From the NCBI GenBank assembly GCA_016713115.1, contig JADJPU010000001.1, positions 1,302,001-1,366,000 of the forward strand: 64,000 bases of DNA, in the 5' to 3' direction. A model generated the notes under the pieces. The model was not told where the DNA came from, searched no databases, and saw nothing but the letters and a program-made list of their open reading frames with translations. Below, piece by piece: positions 15,001 to 24,572 of the stretch. The position numbers and the translations under genes were made by a program. Every line of letters begins with the position of its first letter. The first letter of the stretch is position 1. This DNA is from Cellvibrionales bacterium (GTDB lineage Bacteria > Pseudomonadota > Gammaproteobacteria > Pseudomonadales > UBA7239).

Positions 15001-17040
15001 ATGAGCTCCCTGCCTCAACTCAACCCGCGTCAGCGCGAAGCGGTGCGCTATATCGACGGCCCGCTGTTGGTGCTGGCCGGCGCGGGCAGCGGCAAGACGC
15101 GCGTCATCACCGAAAAAATTGCTTACTTGATTCGCGAGTGTCAGTACAAAGCCAGCCACATCGCCGCCGTGACTTTCACCAATAAAGCCGCCCGCGAAAT
15201 GAAAGAGCGCGTGGGGAAATTGTTGGGCAGCGAGGCGCGCGGCTTGCAGGTGTCCACCTTTCACTCGCTGGGGCTGGACATTATTCGCCGCGAGATCGGC
15301 GTGCTCGGTTACAAAAGCGGTTTTTCGATTTTCGATCAACAGGATGCACAAGCCCTGCTGCGCGAATTGCTGCTAAAAAATGGCGAGGCCGATAACGATT
15401 ATGTGGCGATGGCGCAGCAGGTAATTTCCAATTGGAAAAATGAGCTGCTCTCCCCGCCCGTGTTATTGCAGCGCGCTGCCACACCAGGGGAGATGAATCT
15501 GGCAGTGTTGTATGAGCGCTATCAGCGTTCATTGAAAGCCTACAACGCAGTGGATTTTGATGATCTGATCGCGATTCCCGTGCAGTTGTTTGAAGAAAAT
15601 CCAGCGGTGTTGGCGCGTTGGCATCAACGCATACGCTATTTATTGGTGGACGAATACCAAGACACCAATGCCTGCCAATATCGCTTGGTGCAGCAGTTGG
15701 TGGGCGTGCGCAGCGGTTTAACCGTGGTGGGTGACGACGATCAATCCATTTACGCTTGGCGCGGTGCGAAGCCAGAAAATTTGTCGCAGTTGCAACACGA
15801 TTTTCGCGCGTTGAAATTAATCAAGTTGGAACAAAATTACCGCTCTTTCGGACGCATCTTAAAAGCGGCCAACCAACTGATCGCCAACAACCCGCATGAA
15901 TTTGAAAAACAATTGTGGAGTGAATTGGGTTACGGTGACCCGATTCGCGTGGTGCACTGCGCCAATGAAGAGGCGGAAGCGGAGCGCGTGGCGCTGGATA
16001 TTGTGTCGCAGCGTTTGCAACGCGGCGGACGGTTTTCTGATTTTGCGGTGTTGTATCGCAGCAATCATCAAGCGCGTTTGTTGGAAATGCAGTTGCAGCA
16101 GGCGCAAGTGCCTTACAACATCACCGGCGGCACTTCGTTTTTTTCGCGCGCCGAAATCAAAGACACCATGGCCTATTTGCGCTTGTTGGCAAACCCTGAT
16201 GACGACAATGCGTTTTTGCGCATCATCAATGTGCCGCGCCGAAAAATCGGCCCCAGCACTTTGGAGAAGTTAGGTTTGTACGCGCAGCAGCGCGAACGCA
16301 GCCTGCACGATGTGATACACGAATTGGGTATTGAATCCATTCTCGGTGCTGAAGCCTTGGGGCGTTTGCGGCAGTTTGCGCAGTGGCTGGAAAATGTGCG
16401 CCAGCAGTGCGCGCAAAACAGCCCTGTGGCGGCGATTACAGAAATGCTGGACGACATGGCTTACGAAGCGCATCTGCATCAAAACGCTTCCAGTGCGGTT
16501 GTCGCCGAGCGGCGCATGGACAATGTGCGCTATTTGGTGGAATCGCTCGGCCGTTCACTGGCGGTGAGTGAAGAGGATGACACCGACAGCGCGCGCGATA
16601 ACTTGGATTTGTTGCGCGATGCCATCAGCAAGTTAGTGTTGCGCGATTTGTTGGAGCGACAGGAAGAAGAGGATGATAGTGATCGCGTGCAATTGTTGAC
16701 GCTGCACGCGGCAAAAGGTTTGGAGTTTCCGCATGTTTTTATTATGGGATGGGAAGAAGAAATTCTGCCGCATCGCAACAGCATTGAGTCGGATCAAATC
16801 GCCGAAGAGCGTCGCTTGGCTTATGTGGGCATCACGCGCGCACAGCGCACGCTGACGCTGACTTTAGCGCGCAAACGCAAACAGTACGGTGAAGTGAACG
16901 AGCCAACGCCCAGCCGTTTTCTGGATGAGTTACCCGCTGAAGATTTGCAAAGCGAAGGCGTGGGGTATGCTTTGTCGCCAGAGCAGCGCGAACAAAAAGC
17001 GCGTGATACGATAGCCAGTCTAAAAAAATTATTTGATTGA
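15001..17040 (+). CDS. rep: ATP-dependent DNA helicase Rep
   Basis: A 679-residue superfamily-1A 3'-5' helicase close to E. coli Rep (673 residues). Rep assists fork progression and removes proteins from DNA. Visible motifs are LAGAGSGKTRVI (Walker A, residues 25-36), AAVTFTNKAAREMKERV, LLVDEYQDTNACQ (motif II), GDDDQSIYAWRGA (motif III), LEQNYRS (motif IV), LLTLHAAKGLEFPHVF (motif V) and ERRLAYVGITRAQ (motif VI). The start at 15001 aligns with the Rep N-terminus; an in-frame ATG at 14926 adds 25 unlikely residues. It overlaps the Nudix gene by four bases. Confidence 0.95.
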   Translation: MSSLPQLNPRQREAVRYIDGPLLVLAGAGSGKTRVITEKIAYLIRECQYKASHIAAVTFTNKAAREMKERVGKLLGSEARGLQVSTFHSLGLDIIRREIGVLGYKSGFSIFDQQDAQALLRELLLKNGEADNDYVAMAQQVISNWKNELLSPPVLLQRAATPGEMNLAVLYERYQRSLKAYNAVDFDDLIAIPVQLFEENPAVLARWHQRIRYLLVDEYQDTNACQYRLVQQLVGVRSGLTVVGDDDQSIYAWRGAKPENLSQLQHDFRALKLIKLEQNYRSFGRILKAANQLIANNPHEFEKQLWSELGYGDPIRVVHCANEEAEAERVALDIVSQRLQRGGRFSDFAVLYRSNHQARLLEMQLQQAQVPYNITGGTSFFSRAEIKDTMAYLRLLANPDDDNAFLRIINVPRRKIGPSTLEKLGLYAQQRERSLHDVIHELGIESILGAEALGRLRQFAQWLENVRQQCAQNSPVAAITEMLDDMAYEAHLHQNASSAVVAERRMDNVRYLVESLGRSLAVSEEDDTDSARDNLDLLRDAISKLVLRDLLERQEEEDDSDRVQLLTLHAAKGLEFPHVFIMGWEEEILPHRNSIESDQIAEERRLAYVGITRAQRTLTLTLARKRKQYGEVNEPTPSRFLDELPAEDLQSEGVGYALSPEQREQKARDTIASLKKLFD

Positions 17041-17708
17041 CGATGTTAGATGCACTGCGCCAAGGTATGAAAACGCTGCAACCAGTGAACTACTGGAGCG
17101 AGGCGACTTTTCGCGGTGAAGCGGCGGTGCTGTTGGCCTTCACGGATGAGCCGGAAACGCACTTGATACTCACGCGTCGTGCGGACCATCTGAAATCGCA
17201 TCGCGGCGAAGTGGCGCTCCCCGGCGGAAAAATTGATAAAACAGACAGTGATTTTATTGCAACAGCGCTGCGTGAAAGCGAAGAGGAAATTGCGCTGCCG
17301 CCTTCGGCAGTGGAAGTGTTGGGTGAGTTGGATCCGATGGTGACGCGCTTCGGTGTCAAAGTGGTGCCGGTGGTGGGCGTGATTTCCCCCGATGTGGTGT
17401 TGACGCCAAACCCTGATGAATTGGACAGCATTTTTCGCGTACCGCTGTCATTTTTCTTGCGCGACGAACGCACGCGCACCGATCGCGGCACAGTGGACGG
17501 TCATGCGGTAGCCGTGCCGTGTTGGCAGTGGCAGCAGTATGAAATTTGGGGCGTGACAGCGATCATTTTGGTGAATTTTATGAATCGCGTACTCGGCCAA
17601 AACATTCACACTGGCGTGGAATTGTTGGCGCAAAAAACCAACGGCATGATCATGCCGGAAGAGTGGTTGACTGATGAAGACAAGCAGGCGAGGGCAGAGA
17701 AAAAATGA
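17037..17708 (+). CDS. NudL-type CoA pyrophosphatase (Nudix)
   Basis: A 223-residue Nudix hydrolase. The CoA-specific motif precedes the Nudix box (LILTRRADHLKSHRGEVALPGG in outline: LTRRA...H.GEVALPGG). The box itself is GGKIDKTDSDFIATALRESEEEI in outline (GGKxDxTD...ALRESEEE), the slightly longer form seen in NudL proteins. The predicted reaction splits CoA into phosphopantetheine and 3',5'-ADP. The C-terminus extends about 25 residues beyond typical family members. It is coupled to rep upstream and to the DUF1289 gene downstream by four-base overlaps. Confidence 0.88.
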   Translation: MTMLDALRQGMKTLQPVNYWSEATFRGEAAVLLAFTDEPETHLILTRRADHLKSHRGEVALPGGKIDKTDSDFIATALRESEEEIALPPSAVEVLGELDPMVTRFGVKVVPVVGVISPDVVLTPNPDELDSIFRVPLSFFLRDERTRTDRGTVDGHAVAVPCWQWQQYEIWGVTAIILVNFMNRVLGQNIHTGVELLAQKTNGMIMPEEWLTDEDKQARAEKK

Positions 17709-17914
17709 CAGCAGAACTTGATGACACCTTAGAAAAAGAAGTGCTGATCGCTTCGCCCTGTATTTCTATCTGCGCGCTGGATGCGGACGATGTCTGCGTG
17801 GGCTGTTACCGCAGCGGGCAGGAGATCACCCGCTGGTCTGTGGCCGATAATACAGAGCGCCGCGCCATCCTTGCCAGCGCCGCTGAGCGCGCGCGAGCCG
17901 TCAACCCTTTCTAA
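17705..17914 (+). CDS. DUF1289 protein with a Cys-rich motif
   Basis: A 69-residue protein with the DUF1289 pattern SPCISICALDADDVCVGCYR followed by EITRW. Four cysteines are spaced as a likely metal site. The function is unknown. It is the third gene of the rep-nudL operon (ATGA overlap). Its TAA stop lies only two bases from the stop of the convergent RNA helicase gene. Confidence 0.88.
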   Translation: MTAELDDTLEKEVLIASPCISICALDADDVCVGCYRSGQEITRWSVADNTERRAILASAAERARAVNPF

Positions 17915-17916
17915 AA

Positions 17917-19923
17917 TTATTTTTTCTTGCGAAAGGGTTTGGTGCCGTCTGGTTTTTTTGGGGCGTCTGATTTTTTATCGCGAAAGCTGAGCTTTTCTTT
18001 GGCTGGCTTATCGCCAAACGGCTTTTTATCACTGAAGGTCTTTTTGTCGCCGTAAGACTTCTTTTCTCCGTAAGGCTTTTTATCACCGAAAGGTTTTTTG
18101 TCGCCAAAAGATTTCTTCTCACCTGCTTCTTTCTTTTCGCCAAAGGCTTTCTTCTCGCGGAAAGGTTTGGCGTCGTTGCGCAGTGATTTCTGTTCGCCGC
18201 CCGCTTTGCCCAAGCCCACAGGAGAAATGTTCATGGGCTTGCCAGCCACGCGGGTATTTTTTAACACTTTCAGTAAATTGCTCGCCAAGTGCGCGGGCAA
18301 ATCCACGGTGCTGTGATCGTCATGGATGGCGATGTGGCCGATGTGTTTGCTGTCCAAATCGGCTTCGTTAGCAATCGCGCCCACGATGTTGCCGGGTTTG
18401 ATGTTGTGCTCGTAACCCACTTCGATGCGGAAGCGCTGCATGCCGTCTTCCAGTTCGCGCGAGGGTTTTTCACTGCGCATGCGTTTGATGCGCTCGCGTT
18501 TGCCGTCGTCGTAATCATCGCGTTCGCGGTGTTTGCGCGGTGGGCGTTCGTCCGTCAATGCCTGTGTGCGCGGCGTGTCTTTTTCGTTCAACAGTAATTG
18601 CGTGCCGCCCTGCGCAAGGGCGGCGAGTGCGGCGGCGATGATGTCTAATTCCACGCCGGTTTCGTGTTGATACTGCGCGATCAATTCGCGGTAGAGATCG
18701 AGATTGCCTTTTTCAACGGCGCCATCATCTAAAACATCGCTGATGCCCTGTTTGAATTTGGCGATGCGTTTGTCGTTGATGAGTTTTGTCGATGGCAGCT
18801 CCATCAATTCGATCGGTTGGCGCGTGGCTTTTTCAATCGCAAACAACAGGCGTTTTTCGCGCGGTGCGACAAACAAAATCGCGTCACCGCTGCGGCCGGC
18901 GCGTCCCGTTCTGCCGATGCGGTGTACATAGGCTTCGGTGTCGGTGGGAATGTCGTAGTTGATCACATGGCTGATGCGTTCTACATCCAAACCGCGCGCC
19001 GCCACATCGGTGGCGACGATGATGTCGATAGAGCCATTTTTAATTTGTGCGATGGTGTGTTCGCGTTGCGATTGCACGATATCGCCATTGAGTGCGGCAG
19101 TGTTGTAACCGCGTGCGCGCAATTTGTCGGCCAATTCCACGGTTGCTGTTTTGGTGCGCACAAAAATAATCATGCCGTCGAAATCTTCCGCTTCGAGCAT
19201 GCGCGTTAAAGCATCCAATTTGTGCATGCCGCTCACGGGCCAGTAGCGTTGGCGAATGGTGGAGGCGGTGGCGGTTTTAACCGCGATGGTAATTTCAGCG
19301 GGATCGTTCAGATGTTGCTGCGCAATGCGGCGCACTTCGCGCGGCATGGTGGCGGAAAACAGCGCAATTTGGCGCTCTTCCGGTGTCTGCTCAAGTATCC
19401 ATTCCACATCGTCGATAAAACCCATGCGCAACATTTCGTCGGCTTCATCCAACACCAGGCATTGCAGCTCGGAGAGGTCGAGCGTGCCGCGGCGCATGTG
19501 ATCCATCACCCGCCCTGGCGTGCCGACTACCACTTGTGCGCCCTGCTTCAATTGGCGCAACTGCGTGCTGTAGCTGGCGCCGCCGTAAATCGGCAGCACT
19601 TGAAAGCGCGGAATAAACGCGGCGTAGGTTTGAAAGGCTTCAGCCACTTGGATGGCCAGTTCACGCGTAGGTGCCAACACCAATACCTGCGTGGCGCGGC
19701 TGTTCATGTCCAAGCGCGCCAGTATCGGCAGTGCAAAAGCGGCGGTTTTGCCGGTGCCGGTCTGCGCCTGCCCCAGCACATCGCGACCTTCCAGCAATAG
19801 AGGAATGGTCTGCGCTTGGATGGGCGACGGCGTTTCGTAGCCGATATTGGTCAGGATGGCGAGCATGCCGTCAGGCAGCCCCAGGTCGCGGAAGGCGACG
19901 GGCGTGGTCGTTTCGGTAGTCAT
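17917..19923 (-). CDS. deaD: DEAD-box RNA helicase (DeaD/CsdA type)
   Basis: A 668-residue ATP-dependent RNA helicase. The Q motif is followed by AQTGTGKT (residues 53-60), PTRELAIQ, LVLDEADEML, FSATMP, VATDVAARGLD and HRIGRTGRAGR. A DbpA-type RNA-binding domain follows (MQRFRIEVGYEHNIKPGNIVG in outline, ending near KPMNIS). The last 90 or so residues are a basic repeat tail of units like FGDKKPYGEKK. This build fits DeaD/CsdA, which acts in cold-shock RNA unwinding and ribosome assembly. The ATG at 19923 is preferred over one at 19974. About 230 bp separate it from aroQ. Confidence 0.93.
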   Translation of the reverse strand: MTTETTTPVAFRDLGLPDGMLAILTNIGYETPSPIQAQTIPLLLEGRDVLGQAQTGTGKTAAFALPILARLDMNSRATQVLVLAPTRELAIQVAEAFQTYAAFIPRFQVLPIYGGASYSTQLRQLKQGAQVVVGTPGRVMDHMRRGTLDLSELQCLVLDEADEMLRMGFIDDVEWILEQTPEERQIALFSATMPREVRRIAQQHLNDPAEITIAVKTATASTIRQRYWPVSGMHKLDALTRMLEAEDFDGMIIFVRTKTATVELADKLRARGYNTAALNGDIVQSQREHTIAQIKNGSIDIIVATDVAARGLDVERISHVINYDIPTDTEAYVHRIGRTGRAGRSGDAILFVAPREKRLLFAIEKATRQPIELMELPSTKLINDKRIAKFKQGISDVLDDGAVEKGNLDLYRELIAQYQHETGVELDIIAAALAALAQGGTQLLLNEKDTPRTQALTDERPPRKHRERDDYDDGKRERIKRMRSEKPSRELEDGMQRFRIEVGYEHNIKPGNIVGAIANEADLDSKHIGHIAIHDDHSTVDLPAHLASNLLKVLKNTRVAGKPMNISPVGLGKAGGEQKSLRNDAKPFREKKAFGEKKEAGEKKSFGDKKPFGDKKPYGEKKSYGDKKTFSDKKPFGDKPAKEKLSFRDKKSDAPKKPDGTKPFRKKK
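17940..18160 (-). repeat. Coding tandem repeat, basic FGDKKP tail of the DEAD-box helicase
   Basis: Imperfect 15-24 bp units encode runs such as FGEKK, FGDKKPF, YGEKKSYG and FSDKKPFGDK. Lysine is present in nearly every unit, with aromatic residues every 6-8 positions. This type of disordered tail usually gives extra RNA affinity. Copy number may vary between strains. Confidence 0.8.
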
Positions 19924-20153
19924 CGTGTTGTCCCAGCTGTAAGTGAGCCCTTCAAAGGGCAAACGCGCTGGCACAAAGGAGAGGGTGCGTGGCGCGGCGC
20001 GCGCAGTATAGCGGTCTGGCGGGCGCTTGTCTTGCGCGGCAGAAAGTCCACCGAATTTCGTCTAATGTCTACGAAATTGCGCTAATTCCATAGACAGCCA
20101 CGCCGCCTTGCTCCACACTGCGCCCATCACATTGCCGATCCAAGGATCCCACC

Positions 20154-20612
20154 ATGGCCACTATCTTGGTGTTGCACGGCCCCAATCTGAATTTACTCGG
20201 CACCCGCGAGCCGGGTGTGTACGGCGCGGACACGCTGGACAGCATCCATGCGCGTCTTGAAGCGCAAGCGCGTGCTGCCGGACACCACTTGCAAACACTG
20301 CAGAGCAATGCCGAGTATGAGTTGATCAATCGTATTCAGGATGCGCGGCGCGAAGGTGTCGATTTTATTTTGTTCAATCCCGCTGCATTTACGCACACCA
20401 GTGTTGCGCTGCGCGATGCTTTGTTAGCGGTGGGCATTCCCTTCATCGAAGTGCATTTGTCCAATGTGTACAAGCGCGAAGCGTTTCGTCAGCAATCGTT
20501 TTTTTCAGATATTGCTGAGGGTGTGATCTGCGGTTTGGGCGCGCAGGGTTACGAATTAGCTCTGCAAGCGGCAGTACAAAAATTGCGCTCAGCGGCGGCT
20601 GCCAAACCATAA
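20154..20612 (+). CDS. aroQ: Type II 3-dehydroquinate dehydratase
   Basis: A 152-residue enzyme of the shikimate pathway that dehydrates 3-dehydroquinate. It has VLHGPNLNLLGTREP with the catalytic lid residues, LQSNAEYELINRIQ, FILFNPAAFTHTSVALRDAL and FIEVHLSNVYKREAFR. AAGGAT seven bases before the ATG serves as ribosome binding site. It heads the aroQ-accB-accC cluster, a common gammaproteobacterial arrangement. Confidence 0.96.
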   Translation: MATILVLHGPNLNLLGTREPGVYGADTLDSIHARLEAQARAAGHHLQTLQSNAEYELINRIQDARREGVDFILFNPAAFTHTSVALRDALLAVGIPFIEVHLSNVYKREAFRQQSFFSDIAEGVICGLGAQGYELALQAAVQKLRSAAAAKP

Positions 20613-20642
20613 ACTTTCCTTGACTAGACCAACGAGTGTGAA

Positions 20643-21107
20643 ATGAGCATGGATATTCGAAAAATTAAAAAACTGATCGAATTGTTGGAAGAATCCAATA
20701 TCGGTGAATTGGAAATTCGTGAAGGCGAAGAAACCGTGCGCATTTCGCGCAACGGTGTGATGCCGATGATGGCAGCGCCGATGGCTTACGCTGCACCGCC
20801 GATGGCTGCACCTGCTCCCGCTGCTGCGCCTGTAGCAGAAGCGGCTGCACCCGCTGCTGCGCCGGTGTTGTCTGGGCATGTGGTGAAGTCGCCGATGGTG
20901 GGCACGTTCTACCGCTCGCCCTCGCCGGAGTCGCCCGCATTTGCTGAGGTGGGGCAAAGTGTGAAAGTGGGCGATGTGTTGTGCATCGTCGAAGCGATGA
21001 AAATGATGAACCAAATCGAGGCGGATAAAGCAGGTGTGATTAAAGCGATACTGGTGGATGACGGTGCGCCAGTTGAATTTGATCAACCCATGTTCACCAT
21101 TGCCTGA
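20643..21107 (+). CDS. accB: Biotin carboxyl carrier protein of acetyl-CoA carboxylase
   Basis: A 154-residue protein. The N-terminal dimerisation segment is DIRKIKKLIELLEESNIGELE in outline, followed by an Ala/Pro-rich flexible linker (about residues 38-78). The biotinyl domain has its acceptor lysine in EAMKMMN. It carries the carboxyl group for malonyl-CoA formation in fatty-acid synthesis. A second ATG lies three codons in. accC starts 10 bp after the stop. Confidence 0.96.
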   Translation: MSMDIRKIKKLIELLEESNIGELEIREGEETVRISRNGVMPMMAAPMAYAAPPMAAPAPAAAPVAEAAAPAAAPVLSGHVVKSPMVGTFYRSPSPESPAFAEVGQSVKVGDVLCIVEAMKMMNQIEADKAGVIKAILVDDGAPVEFDQPMFTIA

Positions 21108-21117
21108 AGCGATCCTT

Positions 21118-22464
21118 ATGCTAAATAAAGTTGTTATTGCTAATCGCGGTGAAATTGCACTGCGTATTTTGCGCGCCTGCAAAGAACTCGGTATAAAAAC
21201 CGTGGCGGTGCATTCCAAAATTGATCGTGATTTAATGCATGTGCGCTTGGCCGATGAGGCGGTGTGTATCGGACCGAACAAATCGTCCGACAGTTATTTG
21301 AGCGTGCAGGCGATCATCAGCGCGATGGAAATTACCGATGCGCAAGCGGTGCACCCCGGCTACGGTTTTCTCGCCGAAAACGCGAATTTTGCTGAGCAAG
21401 TGGCGAAAAGCGGCTATGTTTTTATTGGCCCTTCAGCGAAGGTGATTCGTTTGATGGGAGATAAAGTTTCTGCCAAAGATGCGATGAAAAAAGCGGGCGT
21501 GCCGACGGTGCCAGGCTCAGACGGCGCACTGCCGGATGACGCAGAAGAAATTTTGAAAATCGGTCGTCAAGTCGGTTATCCCGTCATCATCAAAGCCGCA
21601 GCTGGCGGCGGCGGTCGCGGTATGCGCGTGGTGCACACCGAAGCGGCCTTGGTGAATGCGGTGCAAGTGACGCGCAGCGAAGCGCAAGCAGCGTTTGGCG
21701 ACAGCACGGTGTACATGGAAAAGTTTTTAGAAAATCCGCGCCATGTGGAAATTCAAATCTTGGCCGATGGTCAAGGTCATGCCATTCATTTGGGCGATCG
21801 CGATTGTTCATTGCAACGCCGCCATCAAAAAGTGTTGGAAGAAGCGCCAGCTCCTGGCATTCCTGACAAAGTGCGCAAAGAAGTGGCGGATGCTTGCGTG
21901 AAAGCCTGTATTGATATTGGTTACAGCGGCGCGGGTACTTTTGAATTTTTGTACGAAAACGAGCGTTTTTATTTCATCGAAATGAATACGCGCGTGCAGG
22001 TGGAGCATCCGGTCACGGAAATGGTGACGGGTATCGACATCGTGAAAGAGCAATTAAAAATTGCCAGTGGCATACCGCTATCCATCAAACAAAAAGATGT
22101 GGTGATACGCGGCCATGCATTTGAGTGCCGCATCAATGCAGAAGATCCAAAAACATTCACGCCTTGCCCAGGCAAAGTGAATCATTGGCACGCGCCGGGC
22201 GGCCCCGGTATTCGCGTCGATTCGCATTTGTACAGCGGCTATTCCATTCCGCCGTTTTACGATTCTTTGATTGCCAAAATTATCAGTTACGGCGATGACC
22301 GCGCAACCGCGTTTGCGCGCATGCGCATCGCACTGGATGAAACCGTGGTGGACGGCATTCGCTCCAATATTCCCTTGCAGCAAGATTTATTGCGCGATGA
22401 CGCGTTTGCGCGCGGCGGCGTGAATATTCATTACCTTGAGAAAAAATTGGGCATGAAACACTGA
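21118..22464 (+). CDS. accC: Biotin carboxylase subunit of acetyl-CoA carboxylase
   Basis: A 448-residue ATP-grasp enzyme with VVIANRGEIALRILRA at the N-terminus, HPGYGFLAENANFAE, the glycine-rich lid AAGGGGRGMRVV, DRDCSLQRRHQK and the catalytic region FIEMNTRVQVEHPVTE. The length equals that of E. coli AccC. It carboxylates the biotin on AccB. A terminator 30 bp downstream ends the operon. Confidence 0.97.
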   Translation: MLNKVVIANRGEIALRILRACKELGIKTVAVHSKIDRDLMHVRLADEAVCIGPNKSSDSYLSVQAIISAMEITDAQAVHPGYGFLAENANFAEQVAKSGYVFIGPSAKVIRLMGDKVSAKDAMKKAGVPTVPGSDGALPDDAEEILKIGRQVGYPVIIKAAAGGGGRGMRVVHTEAALVNAVQVTRSEAQAAFGDSTVYMEKFLENPRHVEIQILADGQGHAIHLGDRDCSLQRRHQKVLEEAPAPGIPDKVRKEVADACVKACIDIGYSGAGTFEFLYENERFYFIEMNTRVQVEHPVTEMVTGIDIVKEQLKIASGIPLSIKQKDVVIRGHAFECRINAEDPKTFTPCPGKVNHWHAPGGPGIRVDSHLYSGYSIPPFYDSLIAKIISYGDDRATAFARMRIALDETVVDGIRSNIPLQQDLLRDDAFARGGVNIHYLEKKLGMKH

Positions 22465-22493
22465 GGCGGGCAGCCGTCAGCGGGTGACACTGG

Positions 22494-22529
22494 CGGGAGG
22501 GTCGGCGACAATAGCGCCCTCCCGTTTTT
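22494..22529 (+). terminator. Rho-independent terminator after accC
   Basis: The 8-bp GC-rich stem CGGGAGGG (22494-22501) / CCCTCCCG (22517-22524) is followed by five T residues. It separates the accBC operon from the transketolase gene. Confidence 0.88.
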
Positions 22530-22547
22530 CGTTTCTGAGGTTTTGCC

Positions 22548-24569
22548 ATGCCTTCTCGCCGTGATCTTGCCAATGCCATCCGTGCGCTGTCCATGGATGC
22601 GGTGCAGAAAGCCAATTCAGGTCATCCGGGCGCGCCCATGGGCATGGCCGACATCGCGGAAGTGCTGTGGAATGACCACTTAAAGCACAACCCCGCCAAC
22701 CCGCATTGGCCAGACCGCGACCGCTTCGTGCTGTCCAACGGTCACGGCTCGATGCTGATTTACAGCCTGCTGCACCTCGCGGGCTACGACTTGTCGATCG
22801 ACGAGTTGAAAAACTTCCGCCAGCTGCACAGCAAAACGCCAGGCCACCCTGAGTACGGCTACGCCCCTGGCATTGAAACCACCACGGGCCCCTTGGGGCA
22901 GGGCATTACCAATGCCGTGGGCATGGCGGTGGCAGAAAAAGTGTTGGCGGCGCAGTTCAATCGCGACCAGCACAATATCGTCGATCACCACACCTACGCC
23001 TTTCTCGGTGACGGCTGTTTGATGGAAGGCATTTCGCACGAAGCCTGTTCACTGGCCGGCACGCTGGGCTTGGGCAAACTGATTGCGTTTTACGATGACA
23101 ACGGCATTTCGATTGATGGCGAAGTGGCCGGTGGTCACGGTGTGCCAGCGTGGTTTACCGATGACACAACCCAGCGTTTTGAGTCCTACCACTGGCAAGT
23201 GATAGGCCCGATTGACGGCCATGACAGCGCGGCGATTCAGGCAGCGATAGAAAAAGCCAAAGCGGAAACTGAAAAACCTTCGCTGATTATTTGCAAAACG
23301 GTTATCGGTTTTGGTTCACCCAACAAGCAGGGTAAAGAAGAATGTCACGGCGCGCCGCTGGGTGCGGAAGAAATTGCGCTGGCAAGAAAACAACTCAATT
23401 GGCCGCACGCACCGTTTGAAATTCCAGCGGACATTGGCAGTGCGTGGAATGCGCGCAATAAAGGCGCAGTCGCTGAAAAAAACTGGCAAGAAAAATTTTC
23501 TGCTTACGCCAATGCGTATCCAGAATTGGCAAAAGAATTTCAACGCCGCAGCAAAGGTGAGCTGCCAGCCGATTTTGCCAAACAAGCGGATGCCTACATT
23601 GCAGCGTGCCAAGAAAAAGGCGAAACCATTGCCAGCCGCAAAGCCAGCCAAAACACTTTAGGTGTTTACGGTTCGTTGCTGCCAGAGTTTCTCGGCGGCT
23701 CGGCCGATTTAGCGGGTTCCAATCTCACGATCTGGAAAGGTAAAGACGGCGCAGTGTGCAAAGGCATAGATGCACACGATGCCAGCGGCAATTACTTGCA
23801 CTACGGCGTGCGCGAATTTGGCATGAGTGCCATGATGAATGGCATCGCGCTGCACGGCGGTTTTATTCCTTACGGCGCCACCTTTTTAATGTTTATGGAA
23901 TATGCGCGCAACGCGGTGCGTATGGCTGCGTTGATGAAACAGCGCGTGCTGTTTGTCTACACACATGATTCGATTGGTTTGGGTGAAGACGGCCCCACGC
24001 ATCAACCAGTCGAACAATTAACTGCGCTGCGCAGCACACCGCATTTGCACACTTGGCGACCTTGTGACACGGTGGAATCTGCCGTCAGTTGGAAAGCGGC
24101 GCTGGAGTATCAGCACGGCCCTACAGCGTTAATTTTTTCGCGTCAAAATTTGCAGCATCAAGCGCGCAACGCGCAGCAAGTGGCGAATATTGCACGCGGT
24201 GCTTATATCTTGAAAGACTCTGTCGGCACACCAAAAACCATTTTGATCGCCACGGGTTCAGAAGTAGATTTGGCGATGCAAGCGGCTGCGCAACTGGGTG
24301 ATTCCGTGCGTGTGGTGTCCATGCCCTGTGCGGAAGTGTTTTGCGCACAAAATGCCGAATACCGCGAATCCGTTTTGCCTGCTGCTGTGCGTGCGCGCGT
24401 GGCGATTGAAGCGGCGCATCCCGATTACTGGCACAAGTTTGTCGGTTTGGATGGTCGCGTCATCGGTGTGCATCGTTTTGGCGAATCCGCGCCTGCTAAT
24501 GCTCTGTTTAAGGAATTTGGTTTTACCGTGGAGCATGTGGTCGCTGTAGCAAAAGCTGTGCAAGGTTGA
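22548..24569 (+). CDS. tkt: Transketolase
   Basis: A 673-residue thiamine-diphosphate enzyme of the pentose phosphate pathway. It shows SGHPGAPMGMADIAEVLW, GPLGQGITNAVGMA, the ThDP-binding GDGCLMEGISHEA...DDN motif, and in the pyrimidine domain FGMSAMMNGIALHGG and HDSIGLGEDGPTHQPVEQL. The length is typical. It is followed after three bases by epd, as in pseudomonads, where pgk and fba come next; here that chain stops after epd. Confidence 0.97.
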   Translation: MPSRRDLANAIRALSMDAVQKANSGHPGAPMGMADIAEVLWNDHLKHNPANPHWPDRDRFVLSNGHGSMLIYSLLHLAGYDLSIDELKNFRQLHSKTPGHPEYGYAPGIETTTGPLGQGITNAVGMAVAEKVLAAQFNRDQHNIVDHHTYAFLGDGCLMEGISHEACSLAGTLGLGKLIAFYDDNGISIDGEVAGGHGVPAWFTDDTTQRFESYHWQVIGPIDGHDSAAIQAAIEKAKAETEKPSLIICKTVIGFGSPNKQGKEECHGAPLGAEEIALARKQLNWPHAPFEIPADIGSAWNARNKGAVAEKNWQEKFSAYANAYPELAKEFQRRSKGELPADFAKQADAYIAACQEKGETIASRKASQNTLGVYGSLLPEFLGGSADLAGSNLTIWKGKDGAVCKGIDAHDASGNYLHYGVREFGMSAMMNGIALHGGFIPYGATFLMFMEYARNAVRMAALMKQRVLFVYTHDSIGLGEDGPTHQPVEQLTALRSTPHLHTWRPCDTVESAVSWKAALEYQHGPTALIFSRQNLQHQARNAQQVANIARGAYILKDSVGTPKTILIATGSEVDLAMQAAAQLGDSVRVVSMPCAEVFCAQNAEYRESVLPAAVRARVAIEAAHPDYWHKFVGLDGRVIGVHRFGESAPANALFKEFGFTVEHVVAVAKAVQG

Positions 24570-24572
24570 GTG

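Noticed and set aside
19947..19960. Short hairpin GCCCT/AGGGC upstream of the DEAD-box helicase gene
   Set aside because: A five-base stem is too short to call a thermosensor or attenuator without transcript data.
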